From Chamaecrista fasciculata (taxonomy: Eukaryota; Streptophyta; Magnoliopsida; Fabales; Fabaceae), in NCBI GenBank assembly GCA_003254925.1, contig QANZ01014871.1, positions 268,361-332,360 of the forward strand: 64,000 nt of DNA, given 5' to 3'. The notes beneath the pieces are model-generated. The model searched no databases. It saw only the letters and a program-made list of their open reading frames with translations, and had not been told where the DNA came from. A program made the position numbers and the translations under genes. This document shows, piece by piece, positions 46,960 to 62,200 of this stretch (positions are counted from its first letter, which is position 1; each line of letters starts with the position of its first letter).

Positions 46960-47500
46960 ATGGTGAGAAGGAATAGGTGGATTCTGATATGGGTGTTAGT
47001 ACTTAGTAGTGGCATGGATGGTATTGACAATAATGGGTTAAGAAGAATGTTACGCGTTACTACTTCAAGGGAGGGGTTGATATCAAGTGAGGTTTTCTCC
47101 CTTCTACACTCTTTTTCTTTTCTTTTTCCAAAATGCAAATACTCTTTTCAACATGTAAAGAACTTTACTTATAGCCTAATTGTATATAATTCTTAAACTT
47201 TATACTAAACATATAAAATTTTTGTTACCTATCATATGTTTATCCCTAAACTTTATACTAAACATGTAAAGAACTTTACTTAAATTTTGTTCTGCAGGTA
47301 ATGCCTTAAGATATTACAATGGCCTTCTACCCAGGCTAGCGCCAATATCTGTTTGGACTTGTTGATGAGGATGCCAAGAGCATTGCTCCTGATAACTTTG
47401 AGTGTAACTGGGGAATATTTAAGTATGATGGTGAGCCCAAATTTCAATTTCCAATGGATCTCTTTAGGCATAATCAAAACAAGGAACTCATCATACAACA
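46960..47500 (+). pseudogene. Broken, inverted copy of the GH17 glucanase gene
   Basis: The segment 46960-47092 matches the 5' end of the GH17 gene (signal-peptide start, then a jump to the [18 protein letters not shown]-coding stretch, here out of frame) and its exon-intron border ATCAAGTGAG. From 47298 a second block matches [35 protein letters not shown] and YDGEPKF to FPMD. Most of the coding region, including both catalytic glutamates and the X8 domain, is missing, and frames are broken. The promoter-proximal DNA is also shared. It arose by inverted duplication and has decayed. Confidence 0.85.
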
Positions 47501-47899
47501 CATAGGTGTAATCACACAACTCATAGTCATAGATGCCATTATGTGCTTGAAAGCTGCCCTGCTTAACGCTGTCCCTATTAAATCCACAAGCAGCTCATCA
47601 ATGTAAGGCCATCAAATTTGGGTTTATCATATGGTATGTGACAGATTTAAATTTATTGTGAAGACTATTCAATTAAATATTTGTATAGTAACATAAAGTC
47701 AAGGTTTTGAAAGAGTGATGAAGTTAGTCAAAGATGTAATAATTGAAGTAGTGAAAAGAATGTGTTTCAAGAAAGAACATATGCGTTTATATTAACTCAT
47801 AGTTAAATGTCAGTAGCATTTATAGCAAGATTTGACCAAACTTTTTTACATGAGAGCTGATTACCCATATATAATCAACTCATAGTTTATTTGTATAGA
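47501..47899. other. Intergenic DNA after the pseudogene
   Basis: No further match to the GH17 gene and no ORF. AT-rich. Confidence 0.4.
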
Positions 47900-48590
47900 T
47901 ATATCATTTCAAATTTCAATGCAATGAGTTTACAATTACTCATTACTTTTAACCGATATTTTTTATTTAATTAGAGTCGTCAACAAATAAAATCAAATCG
48001 AGTCTAAAAAATGGGCCGCTCACTGTCAAATAAGTGATATTAGTTAGATATTTCTTATTTTATGTTCGAATGTAATGAATTTGGAATTACGAGTTTTCCT
48101 TGATAAGCCATTGTTTTTTGTCCAATTGAAATTGTCAACAAATAAGGTTAAATCGGGGTTGAAAGTGAGTTTGAAACGAATTTTTCATAATGTCATTTGG
48201 TCCCAAGCTCACTTTCAGATCCGATTTAACCTCATTTGTTGATATTTTCTACTAAATAAAAATAGGACTCGTCAAGAGTAGCACTTACTTCCAAACTCAT
48301 TTCATTCACACTTGAAATAAGAAATATATGACGAATTTATTTGTTTGACTGTAAAACAAGCGGCCCACTTGTCAGATTTGATTTAACCTTATTGCTAATG
48401 ACTCCAACAAGATAGATAAGTACTTTTCAAAAACAACTCGTAACTCTGGACTTATCGAATTCGAATTTGAAATGACAGAAATATAATTATATTCAATAAT
48501 TTGGGACCAAAGTGAACTACTATAAACACATATAAGACCAATTTGAACTTTCTATAATCAAGTTGAGTATTCACTTAAAAAATATATGAA
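47900..48590. repeat. Inverted-repeat element, left end degraded
   Basis: The central part is a palindrome: AAATCGGGGTTGAAAGTGAG opposite CTCACTTTCAGATCCGATTT, with AACAAATAAGGTTAAATC / GATTTAACCTTATTGC further out. The right side carries TTTGGGACCAAAGTGAACT and AGACCAATTTGAACTTT. Inner words match the core of the 45780 element. The left terminus is not recognisable. Confidence 0.45.
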
Positions 48591-50241
48591 ATAAAGTGTT
48601 AAAATAATCCCTACTTTTTTTTGTAAATTAATTCCTTTTTTGTTAGTTACCGACCTTTTTTGGGGCCTGAAGTTACCCACTTACAGTCTCTTCAAAAAAA
48701 ATCACGTAACAAATGAATATTATAATATTAAATAAATCGAAGTGCTTTTTTTAAAAAAAAATATCCAAATGAACGATAAAAGTTAATTAAAGTCAATTTT
48801 GTTCATCAAGACAATATTTATTGAATTAATAATGTACATATGAAAAATTATATCATATTTTAATATTTTTATGAAAATATTTTGATCAAATGATTTCAAA
48901 TCAATAAAACTGAAGTGATACATTGTAAAAATAAAAATAAAAATTAAGGTCTTTCCTTATATTTCTACTATTAAAATATATGGCGGGCTATAAATCTTGA
49001 TTTTGGATAGACGATACTTAAATTTTTCATCCAATCATTTTACTCATCCCTGCAAGTTAACAAAGTGATTAATCACATTTATTGATAATAAACATTTTGA
49101 TTAATAACTTTTTTTGGGTATGAATACCAACATGATATAACACAATAATCTTTAAAATAATCTTCAAATATCAAAATAATCTTTAAAATACATCTTGTCA
49201 AACATATTTTCTTTTCTTTCCATCTTTCCTAACACAATTTAAAATTCATTTTTAAATATACAAAATTATAAACAGGATCAATCAGACCCTTAAATTGTAT
49301 AATAGAGTCTACACTTATAATGAAATCAAACATATTAAGTAAAACATAATTTTTAACTAAAATGAAAAAATAATATTTAAAAACTTAAACTTTAATAATA
49401 TATATATATATATTAAATTTTACAGTTTTATATTTCAATGATCTTATATTATTTAATAAAAACTTCTCCATGAGGAAAAAACGTCGCCCTTTGAGATGAG
49501 GTTTCACGAGAAATATTTAAACCAAATTACTCAATAATTTGTAATAAATTTTATACAGAACTGAGAAATCTTGAATGATTTTATGCATGCTAAAACATTG
49601 TAATACTCAGTATATTACATTTATTTTATAAAAAAAATTTATAAAATTCTATGAACTTCATTGAAATACTATAGTAGTAAAAGAGTGACCTTCTGACTAA
49701 GACACAACAAACAAGGGTTATCTACAGCGATTGAGCCAAAGTAACAACGCAAAATTCTGGTGTATGTGCAAAACCAGCCATAGTTCTCACACCCAACAAA
49801 GCGTTTCTACTTTACATAAGCTTTGCCTATAAATTTGTTTTATTGCACAAAACGCATATAGAACAAGTATTAAACAAGTATTCATTCACCATTGTCTCTC
49901 CAGATCCTGACAAGATGGGTTTGCAGCCATTGCTTAGTCACTAATCTTTACAGGCAAGCAATCCCTGGCTTGCGCCCAGCCCTTTCCATCTCCAAAATTT
50001 TGGTGTTGCATTGTTGCCTCAAGGTCTTTCAGGGCAATCATGCAGATGGAAGAAGAAAACCGATGACCTAAGGGCTTGACAAAGAAATTACTCCATAACT
50101 AACGAAAGAAAAATGGGGAACAAATCAGAAGACAAACCTGTTCACAAAGCAGGTAATCTCTTGGTAGCATTACAAGAGTATTAAGTTATAAACTTGTCTC
50201 CACCAGCAACAACTCACTAATGGTGTCCAGTTAACCAGCAA
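48591..50241. other. AT-rich intergenic DNA and NUP160 3' region
   Basis: No ORF of note. The last ~550 bp before 50242 are less AT-rich and probably include the NUP160 3' untranslated region. Confidence 0.45.
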
Positions 50242-53200
50242 TCAAGAAGCTACGGAAATAGCATCATCCGAGTCCTCCTTTAACTGAAAACCAAAGACTG
50301 GCTGATGGGAAATTGCACGGCTAGCAGAACTAAAATTAAAAACTAAATAGCAACTAAACATACCAGCTTAAGATGACTACGCAAAGACCCATGTAACATC
50401 ATCTTGAGCTTGTCACATTGATCTACCATGTGACCTGTTTTAATCAACTCATCCAGTCGAAGAAGTAACCGCTCAATTGTGGTGTACGGGAACCAAACAG
50501 CGAATGCTCTTTTTCGTCTAATTAGATCTGCTGGTCTCTGCAGAAAGTTTATGCAACAAACAGACATCACTATGGCTGCTTCATGCTTGTGGGATATGCA
50601 CTACATATATACATATATATATATATTATATCCTACAACTAAAAGCATCTAAAACAGCCACTAAGACTAACATCCAGAGTGTTATAATAAAAGGCTAGCA
50701 TTCTAGTTATAGACAGCCCAATTTGAGTCAAGACAAAACAGGTTATAATTGCTAGCATAGTTGAAGCTAGCAAATATTGAACATTGCTAGACACATGTCT
50801 GAGAACAGAAATATTAACTAATGCATCGTACAAGTTGCACTGACCTGAGACAAAATAATGTCAGTTAATTACACTTAATTTCTAAGTTAGGAAAAAATAT
50901 CAGTGGAAAATTTTCTCAGATGATTAACCATCAATACCAAGATCAATCCACCATAGCATGAAATATACCGTTGATGCAAATGATTCTATGAATTCCAGCA
51001 ACAGATTAGTAGCCTCTGCATATCGACCATAGTTAACATAAAGTTGGAATAAGGATGCGGGACTTGATTCAATGCCAGCCATCCCCCAGATTTTTTCCCG
51101 TTGACTCTGATACCACAAGTCAGGTAAACAATATCAGGGTGGTGATAAAAAATCAATGTCAGTGATGACATAGTTTCACTATCAAAGATTACTCCTCACT
51201 GAGCAGATGCACAAGAAAACAAAAGGAAAAAAACTAACAAGTAACAAGGTTGCTTATATGTTTGTCATAAAATTCTTCCAATCACTAATTTTATTTACAT
51301 TCTCTCTCTTCTACAATTAGATTGTGCAAAAAGTCATCTTTTACATTCTCTCTATACCATGATTGGTCATGTAAAAAAAAAAATAGTGTCTTATTTTTAT
51401 TGAAGAACTTTATAGCAAAAATATAAAAACACCTTATATAAGTTTCGTCCAAAATAAAATGAGGTTCAATTCAATTAAGAAAGGCAAGCATCGCAAAGAG
51501 AAATAGAAGAAATCAGTACGGTGTAAAGATATGATATTTCTCAAGATAACTCTATACACAAATCATTTCATAACGGTTGCTCTAATAAAAAAAACCCTAA
51601 TTAAAGTACTATGATTTGACAGGGAAAAATGTGAAAATTCATTGTTGGAGATTGATATTCTTGACTTTGTTATGCATAGATAAGCCAAAAGCTACTTTCA
51701 ACAATGACAGAAAAAAATGGGAAGCTTGCATTTCAGCAAAACAAGACAGATTAAGAACAAAGCCAAGAATAGAGAGTAATCACCCAAAAATTTATCAAGA
51801 AAATCCCACTATGTTTTATTATACTAAATCCCATGGCAGCCCCATATTGATACTAAAAGTCTAAAACTTTGTCCATTGATCAGGTTACCTAGATCAATCC
51901 AAGAATTAATGAAGTAAAAATTCATGTGGAGAATACTGCAACTTCAGCCTAAAGTATTACCTTGAACAACTGAACTAACCACCGGGGTAATTCAATCTGA
52001 GGATCTGCACGAAGAAGAGTTTCAGCAACAATAACTGGTAGCCTACCATGAAAGTCACAATATTTTTCCTGCAATTGGGTAACGGTTGCAAAAAGTTAAA
52101 CAAGGAGAAATATTTATGCAATCAGAAAACCCGGGGCTTTTCCAATCCTCCTCCCTTCCTCTTTTCTACACTGACTGATTGATTGACAAAAAAAACAGCA
52201 AAAAACATAGCTTGGAGAAGATACTAACTAGATAAAGCTCAAGAGTAGCCCATTGACTGTTCTTGTCAGGTTGTGGGGTTGTAGGACTGGTAAGAGGGGA
52301 ACCATGGACAACCATTTCAAGCTTTGATGTCAACAAATAACCATGTGGCCTGTAACCATCCAAACGTTTTTAAATGAAACATAATAACTACTAAATGAAC
52401 AGTCCAGCAAAAAGTACGCCATGTATCAAGTACAAATTACTGAATAGAAACTATCATTAAAAGGAACCCACCATATTCAACTATACATAGAGTAATTGTA
52501 TTTCATCAGTACACAACAAAACTGAAATAAAAAAAGGTCAATGAATATAGTAACTTACTCAACCCAAGTAGATTCTCCTTTATCAAGACAGCATTTCAGT
52601 GACATAGCAGAAAAAACACTTTCAAGTTCCCTAAACAGAAAGAGACCCAATCACATATATATAAGCATGACATATATATAAAACACAAGAAAATATTAAC
52701 AAAATAACTAATGAATTCAGCAGTAATTACTGTAGGATGTAAACCTTTTCAGTCCGGAACCCCTGAAGAATCTGAGGAGAATTGTGAAGGCCAAGTCATA
52801 TAAATTATTTTGGACAAGGAGATCAGCTAAATCTGACAAGGCTCCTTCTTTTCCTTTCAAAAGAAAACCGATAAGAAGGACTATTAAAAAAATTAATAGG
52901 ACAAAACAAAGACTTTAAAAAAACAGTCAGCCTAAAAATGGGTTAGATGCTTTCACAAGAACTTGTAGAGAATGAGCAAAACGAGAGTTACCAGTATATG
53001 TCCACTTAACATTTTTGAGAAATAGCATGTATTCTGCTGATGTTAGAACAAACTCATTCTCTAGTTTGTCAACATCAATAGAAGATTTCCAGGTTTGATA
53101 CTCAGTCTCATCTTCAGCTGGTACTGCAAAATTTACAACATTACCATCACAAAACAATATTATTGAAATGGTAAAATATCTTAATAACCAACAATGATAC

Positions 53201-56200
53201 AGAACAAGAATCTTTCTACACCCAACCACACCCCTTCTCATAGTCCATCCCTTTCATTCTGCTAAAAATATAAAGCAGAATTCCCATATCTGTATACAAC
53301 CTCATACTGAAGTGATAAACTAAATAACTGGCAGCATAAACTTTAGAAACTGCAGTACTTACATTCTCCATCTACAGTTCTTTTAGCTTTCTTACTCGGA
53401 TATTGTTCACTCATAAGAGAACTTCCTTCAGCTGGTGGATCGATCCAGGCATATGCAGGATGAACAAGATGCAGAGCATTAATAGCAGCAGAGACTGCAT
53501 TCAGCCTCTCTTGCAATATCAATGAAGAACCCTGATGATCTTTTAGAGCCACTTCAGCTTTCAAACGAGCTGAATACAAGTACATGTAATTTGCTGCGCG
53601 TCTCCAATTATGTTGATGCATTTGAAATGAATAAAGCAACTTGTATAAGTTGGGTTTTGCAGATATATCTGATCTTTCAGCCTACATTTACAGAAATAAT
53701 TCTATACATTAATGTCAACGATACCATAATTTACAGCCCTCAATCTGTTTGAACAAGATCGTAGTGTATACCTTCCAGGCAAGCTCTTGCTCTACCTTCT
53801 CCATTAAACCAGTGAGGGGAAGCTTATTGCTGCAAAGAATCTATGAATAACAAAAACAATTAAAAATGTGAGATTTGGGGGTGGGGAACCGGGGGAATTT
53901 TATGAATATTGTGAAAGTAGATGTATTTAATTTCAATCAACAACTATCCAAAGAAAGACTACATTTAAAAAATAAAAAGCTCTACAACTGAAATGTATCC
54001 TAGTCAATATTTTTTATAAGAAAATTTATGTGAACATAACAGAAATTGTAGTATATTTGGAAACAAATGGGAAAGGCAATTGTAAAAAATTGGACCCTTC
54101 CAATTTTTAAATAATCTGTAGGAGAGCATACAGATTTGGAGTAGTGTCCTACACAAATTTCCAATCCCCCCATCATTCTAAACCTAGCACCAGTGGTCAC
54201 AATTTGATAATTCTGTGATCATATTTTTTTGGGAAGGCCATGTCCTACACAGTTTTTCATGGAGATGGTAGAGGCCATTTAACAAACAACGGTAAAGAAG
54301 GTTCTTCATAGCACAGCTAACCTTAATAGCACCTTGCTCATAAAGAACAATAATGAAACGTCTCAAGCAGATGTATTTGCTCTCCTCATCTGGATTTGAA
54401 ATAATTGCACAATATGCATCAAAATAAAGGCCGAGATCTAAAGTAAATTTGAAGATATTTGCCCAAAGCCTCCCCTTGATGGTGTTTGCTGATTCATCGG
54501 TTGAATCTCTCATGGGCTTGTCATCTTTCGAACAAAGAGCTTCATCAACTTGCTCAAGTGCAGCAAGAGCAAACTGGCAAGCACCTCCATTAATATTATA
54601 TTGTTCGAATAATTGCATTGACCATTGATAGTAATGAAGCTTCCATGCAGCAGTTGATACACAACCAACTGTGAGAAAAACAAGAGAAAGGGACAAATTA
54701 ATAAGCAATTACCTGTTTGCTTCATATTACTATAGTTTAGTCATTAAGATTCTCACCCGAACCAAGATATGGCAAACTTATGTCATGAGGCAAACTCTGC
54801 AAAGCCTCAGAAGCACCACTCACAGATGAAGATCTGAATTCAAAGACGATAGCACAGCAATGGCTTACAATTTTAGGACAACCATAAGCAATAAACAGAT
54901 TTTTTTTCCATGGAAAAAGCAATGGAACAATTTACAACTTCTTTGAGTATAATATATCCTAATACCAGATATTACAAGAGAAATCTCAAAACAGATCACA
55001 CAACAAAAGCTCTGTAAAAACATAATAATGTGATAGAGCAGTCCAATCTCTGCATGTAATATAAGTGGTTCCTTAATATTGAAAAAAATAATAATAATAA
55101 TAATAATATAAAATATAAAAGAAAACCATGCACTGAGCACTAGACAAACTAGAGCATAAAATTCATTTTCCGGGGAGAGAAGACAAGCAACAAAGGGCTT
55201 ATTCACAAATAAGTTACCCACAAAGGAAAATTTTCTAGAAACCATTTTGACATATAAACTCCAAATCAATACATTGTCAGCTCTTCTATTGATGTATTCT
55301 TATCACTGTATTCGAATAACTGAACTTCTGTTCAACATTGGTTCATCCATTAACTTTCTAACTACACATAAAATAAGTATAAACGGTAACTCAAATCACA
55401 TTATCATCACAACAATTGATGGTAGACATCACCAGAATATTGATAAAGAAATCAAATGTATAGTCATTTTATGATGTGTAGAGAAATTAAATTTCATTGT
55501 AGTATATCACATCAGCATCAGTTAATTTGTGATTTATTTCAAGTTTCTAAGATATTAGAGAATTGACTTTAGAAGATTTAAAATTATTCAGTTTCTACTT
55601 ATACAAGAAGACTGTTATGTAGAAGAGATATCAAAGTTAATGAATGATGGAATCACTGTTAGCAAAAATCAGGTCCCCCATTTTCCTGTTACTTATTTTC
55701 TCAACATTCTTTTCCTACATTTTTTTTCAAGTATATATGTACACTATTTTTGCTCCAAATAACCAGGTTTTCCAATAATGTTGTTTCAGCTATTTCAGCA
55801 ACAGCAAGCATGCAATACAAGGAAGATGACTATCACTTGGACCTTGGGTCATTTAGTCATCATGCGACTAATGTTCAAACCTAAATTCAGGGGAGAGGCA
55901 TAAAACATCTTACATCACTTAAATTAATAATCAACATAGAGGGGCAAATGCCTAATAGAAATGACAAGACACAGATAAAACTCTTTAGGTGTTTGTCATC
56001 AAGTTCTTCAATAATAACATGACATGTGAAGATCCAATCAAGTGGATCTTAGCTATAGAAATTGTTCACCTTTCATTTTGGATTGGAGAACGTGACAACA
56101 AAAACCTAACAAAAGTGCCTTAGTTTTATCCAATTAGAAATGAAGTTCACCTGTTGAATAAAATGAACTTAAATACACTTCAGTTAAATACCTGAAGAAA

Positions 56201-59200
56201 CAGCGAACAGCATCATAGATTTTTTTCTCTTTCAGAGTCCCATGCAATCCACACTGCACCTGTGCAAGTAGGGAACATCCTAGAAGATGTTGACGTATGC
56301 ACCATCCACCATCAGCTTCTTGAATACTTTGGGATGTCTTCTCCTTTTGTAAATGTGCCTCCGCCATTGTAAGCAGATGCTTTTACATTATTTGAAATAT
56401 CAGATAACTTGTTCAGTCAAGATTATTAGAGTTAGGAAAGATAAGGAAGGGTTGAATTCTCATTCCAGTGTGAAGAACAAGGGAAGAAAATAACCTCTGC
56501 AGCACCATATTGCCCGTGCTTGAAAAGAATAAAGGAGAGATCAATTGAACGGCTAAGGAAAGTAGAAGCTCCACCAGCCTGATCCCAGATGATCCAACTG
56601 ACAAAGTCTCTAATCTTATCAACAATGCTCTGCATATTTGAAAAACATTCTGAAGAAGTGTGGCCGTTCTCCATGGATGAACTTTTAGTATTCAGCAAGA
56701 AAATAAATGCCAATGTGAAGTCACATCTGCCAAGCTTCTCATTCCACGACCTGTTTCCCATGTTGCTATCTGGACCATGACCATAATGAGTACTACATTG
56801 GCAGTATAATGTCTTCGATTCTCTAACCTCATATGTTCCAAAGTTGAGAAATTGTTGTCATGACTAAAATAAGACGTAATATTCTGTACTACTTGAAGTT
56901 GTCAACAACATTGGTGACTAATTCAAATAATCTTCTGACTAATTCATTTGCATTGATTTAAGGACAAAGAATCACATTATGATATTGGATTATTGGTGTA
57001 TTTTCAGAGTCAACCTCACTATGACTCGCTATTAGAACGGCCACTCCAATGGTAACGGGAAGAGAGTATAACGAACAATTCTTACAAAACAAACACTAGA
57101 ATTTTCTTGTTTGATACACTTTGACCATTTTAGGGTAAAACATTGGATATCCATTTCCTTTCAACATGCAATTGAATCAAATCTCATGTTACATAACAAC
57201 ATACCCACATGGCAAAAATTGTTAGTTTTTCCAATTTCAAATACCTTAAAGCATCTTATTTTAAGAAACTTAACAGCTGGGGGTCACTTTTAAAAGACCT
57301 AATTAGTAACACCTCAGCCATATCAGCTTCTACAGAACGTATGTATTATCCATAAGGATATCAACTTCTGTTTTCTTTAACTTATAATATCAAATTTTCT
57401 GCTATATCAGATTTTCTGGTGTATCATTATCTTCCTAATATTTCTCTATTTTAAATCTGTTTATTTTATATTCAAATGTGTTTAGTTTAAATTCAAATTA
57501 GTTTGAACTAATCCTTATTCTTTAGGGATATTATATGATGTAAACAGTATATACTCTTCACTCAATACAATTCAGGATCATTCCTCTTTTCATCTGCTCT
57601 ATCACATTCTTTTACTAATACAACATATATTTTACCCTAGATGTGCAAGGCTGTATGCATATAACTAAGGGCTTGATTGGGAGTTGTAAAGATAGTGGGA
57701 TTGGGTGGTCATTAATGGGGTGGGAAGGGATGGGGTGAGGTGAGTTAGACAAACCATTCCATTGACTAAGAGTTTAATAAAAAAAATGATGGTAAATCAT
57801 TCCCCATTGTTTGGATATGATAATTTCATTAATTGGATGGGATGAGTTTAAATATGAAGTTCACAATAAAGCCCTTATAATTATTTCATTTATAGTTGAT
57901 ATTTAATTGTACTTAATTTTTTAACAATTCTAACAAAAACTTATATATTATTTAACTACCAAACATTATAAATATATAAAATGATAAAGAGAAATAATTA
58001 ATATGATATTCAAATAATGAATCTTGAATAAAAAGTGATAGTATATAGAGATTTTTAAATTTTAAAGTTTATTCAAATTTAAAATTATGATAAGGTTAGA
58101 AGGGGAAATAAGAGTGTTATTAAAATTTCAAATTATCCTAAACCTCCCGATTTGAGGATTTGGAAAAATGAGCATTTGAGTAGTTTAGAATGGTTTGCAA
58201 ACCATTCTATCCCACCCCACCCAACTCACTAATTAAACTCGCAATCAATGATTTAGACCCCTAAATGATCCCACTCACTCCCAATCAAGCCCTAAGTTTT
58301 CCCACAAAATATAAAACATGCACATTAAAAAAAAATTTCATTAATAATAATCCTAAACACATGTTAGCTACCATATTGGAAGTGGCTAGAGTAGTGATTG
58401 GGAGATATACCATAAAACCTACCAATTTGTAATGATGAGAGTTTATAATTGAAGTCCTCAATTGCAGCTGGTGCGGACGGCGTGATGGCAAAGAAGATGA
58501 CAATTAGCCACTCAAAAATAATTTCTTGAAGCATTGGAACTAATTCAATTTGAATTCTGGTAATATCATCATGTGACAAGTGGATCTGCAAAAGAGGGAA
58601 AAAGAAGTAACATCAGAAAAATACATCAATCATAAGTTCAGAAATGAAGTTATAACATTTTATTAATAAAACTATTTATACAGTCGGCTGGTCTGCATAA
58701 AATATGTCATTACAAACATTTTAAATACGGCAAAAAAAAATAGTATTGAGTTGTCAATAAACCAAGATATATTAACAAACAAAACACCCGGACGTTAGGC
58801 AGAAAAGATTTGAAACTTAAATTATAATTTTTTATATCAATCTAATTGCAATGTTTCATAGCTGTTAAGATATTTCCAGAGCTTTGTTTAGGTTTTTAGG
58901 GTGATTACCAAGTTTGAAGCTTCCAGTTGACCTGATTTTGACCCAGTTTGTGTTTTTATTCAATGAGGTATCCTTCTCACACGTGGAATAAGAGTAGCCA
59001 CATTCAAGTAAGATCATGTTTATGGCTTTATTTGTTTAATTTCAATGAGTAACAATATAAGTTTTACGTAAATTTAAAGGAAAGTAGTTTCAGGCCTCGA
59101 TATCCAATAACAAGGAAAATGATTTCCAATAACAAGGCCACATCATCAGCAAGTTTATCATTAAAAACTCTACAGAGAAGAAGAAAAGAAAATGCTAAGA

Positions 59201-62200
59201 AGGAGCTTTGTGCAAAGAGGACAAAACATAAAGAGTGGAAAAGGAAAAACAAATTATCACCATGGAATAGACTAAATATAAACCATTAGACAAGATGAAT
59301 CATTAGTTTAGGGGAGTTTGATAACACCAGGCAGAGTAGATGCGAAACTATTTATATGCAATGATTTGTATTCAGTTCTTTGCCGGTTTAAGGTTTGAAA
59401 ACCCCACAAAAACAAACAACCAAAGTCATTTAGCAGAAATAAGTGATAAGTAAAGCCAAGATAAAATTCTAGAGTCAAACTTATTACACTGCTCATTGAT
59501 CATCTATCAATTATTGTTAGTTTTTTTTTTTTTGCTAGCCATAATCTCTCATCATTATCAATGGTATCACTTATTACACACCATCTTCCCCAGAATAAAC
59601 AATGAAGTCCGATGAAGTTTTTGGTTTTTTGTAACTGTCATCTCTCAACCGGAACCTTAGGAATATAAACTAAGTCAAACATGACATTAACAGGCCTCAA
59701 AACTTGATCAATATCCCATAATATCATAGCATGAATAGAAACAACTTAGGTAATCATGTCATCAAATCATCAAGAGCATAAAGGCAGCAAACCAAGCAAT
59801 AACAAAGAAATAAACCTTCATAGTATTATTTCAGTTTTCCTTGTTCATTAGTTAGCTTGTAGATAAGAAAATGACAAACTAATCAAAGCCAGCTCATTAA
59901 TATCCAACACTTTTTTCAGATAAAAACTAAAAGGATAAATATCATCACACAATTAAGTGTGAGGATAAGTTGCGCTCTAACTTCTAAGAGACACAAAAGA
60001 ATAGGGAAATAGAAGAACAAGAGTCATCGAAAGTAGCCCAAACAAGCAACAGAGTTGACTAGTCTCTCTGCATATCAAATAAAGCATTAAGCATCCCTTA
60101 AAACATATATACCAGACCACCCAAGTGAAGCCAAAAAAACCAAAATATCCCCTACAGATGCTAAGTCATGGAGATGCCCAAAAATGTTCCTCTCCAACCA
60201 AACATAGAACATTGCAGGCAATACAACTTAACAATCAACAAATACATACAAATAACTAGGGAGCAATTGCTAAAACTATCTTAATTTTAAACCATCAAAG
60301 ATGAATTCTACAAGCAGGAAAACGTCATAAGCATAAGCAAACACAAATTTAGACTGACCTGCCCACTGATGTCCACCAGATAGCTAAGAAATAGAAGAAA
60401 GTCCCATGCTGACTCGAGCATCACCTTTGCTATCTGATATGTAGCATGGACTACAATGGAGGAATTGACATTTGATGTTTTTTCAGTGTCAAATTTATGT
60501 ACAATTTTCTGTGGAACCAAAAATTTAAGGAAACCCTCAATTACATTTAAAATCCTGCCCCATGTAGCAGCCTTCCGGTATAAGCCTTGAAGAGACAAGA
60601 ACATTTCAATAGAAAATTTCCTCAGATTTCTATGATCTGAAAACTCCTTCTCCACAACCAAACTATTCCCAGGAACAGACGTATGGAAAACTGGTCCTGA
60701 TGTACCATATCCAGTTTCAAGAATCTTCATTATACAATGAATAATATCTTCAGAAGTGATCACTGGTGCCCTTAAAAGTGATTCGTAAAATATAGAAGAT
60801 GCAGTTTTGCCCAACTGTTGACTAAAACTTAAAATACATCTGAGCAACTCAATTGGAATTTCACATTCAAGATCATCAAATAAATCCACAAGACTGGTGA
60901 GATCACCACCTTCTTCTGAAGAGGCTACAAGGTACAAATGGACAACAAATTAAGGAAAGAAAGGGATAAGTTGGACTAAAATAATGAACATGATGTAAAA
61001 TCAGGAACTAATTTTCCTTTTTTGCTATGCAATTAAGTTGTGTTATGTATTTTCGGTTAAAGCCTGGCTGTTTAGTTGGGAATTCCAGCTACTGTTGGTT
61101 TGATGTTAGATTAGTTATTTCTAGATGCTGTTGTACCGCAGGTATCTCATTATAAATACCTGGTTGTATGCCTCTTGGCATCGTCACTATTTGGCAATGA
61201 AAGTACAGAATTCATTCTCTCATTTCTAACTCTATGGGAAAGAAAGCTTGAAATGCTTTCTTTTATTGGATAGAAAAAAGAAATTAGTAGAAGGAAAAAG
61301 AGATACAGAGAAATATCTACAATTACCTTCTATGATCCGCTCAATATCTTCTAAAGACCGAAAAAGTGATACTGAACTTTCTCTAATTAAACCAACTGCA
61401 TCAGCAGAGAAGTCAACAAGCAAGCCATAGGACGCATTGATCTTGCACCAATTTTGGAAGTAGCGGGTACAAAAATGCTTCCAGCAATGAAATACGGACA
61501 TCTTCTCATTCCCAACCTATCACAGTAATCTTGTTATTTAACTATTTCAGACAGCTCCCTCCCGAAATTGAAAGAAGAAAAAGTTAAGAATTAGAAGAAA
61601 AGGTCATAGATATGAGGATAAAAACCTCATGTTCAATAAGTGAAAGTATCTCCTTTCTGAGTCCATCAGCAGTTAACGCTTGGAACTCAGATTCAGTCAA
61701 ATGTCTTTTGTACTCGGTTAGAGTTTCATGCAAAACAACATTGTGATGAACCCCAGGAAGAAGCAGCCTGCGCAAGAAAATTGAAGATACAAAAGGCACA
61801 ATATCATCCTGCAGAAAATAGGAAGGAGAAATAACTGTAAGCAATATCTTTAACAATGAGAAGCATGATCATAGTTAGCACTAACAAACTTCAACGACAA
61901 GACAATAGCCTAGTAAAATACAGGTTGTTATAACATTTATTCATCTTCGGTTTTCTTTTTTTCTTTATACAATATGAAGTATAAGTTGCTTCTGTTGATC
62001 AACAGTGTTGAATTTTCTATTTCTCTGAATAATTTCTGAATGATTCATTTTACAATGAGGCCCATTTAACCCACCTTTTTGGTGAACCGGGTTGATGAAA
62101 TCTCGGCTCACCAAGGATTTTGACTCGCGTGGGTTAGCTCACTTAACCCGTGATCCGTGATGAGCCAACCCGGCGCGTTGGTGGATTGGCTTACCAACCC

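Noticed and set aside
50800-50845. Extra NUP160 exon
   Set aside because: A plausible acceptor exists, but the neighbouring exons already join in frame and give a family-like junction (SFAST-RPADLIRRKR).
57340-57640. Possible solo LTR fossil in a NUP160 intron
   Set aside because: The tail (CACTCAATACAATTCAGGATC) looks like the end of a Copia-type LTR, but no ends or target duplication could be fixed.
61030-61215. Possible LTR fossil in another NUP160 intron
   Set aside because: TATAAATACC and a CAATGAAAGTACAGAATTC-like tail are suggestive only; no termini or partner seen.
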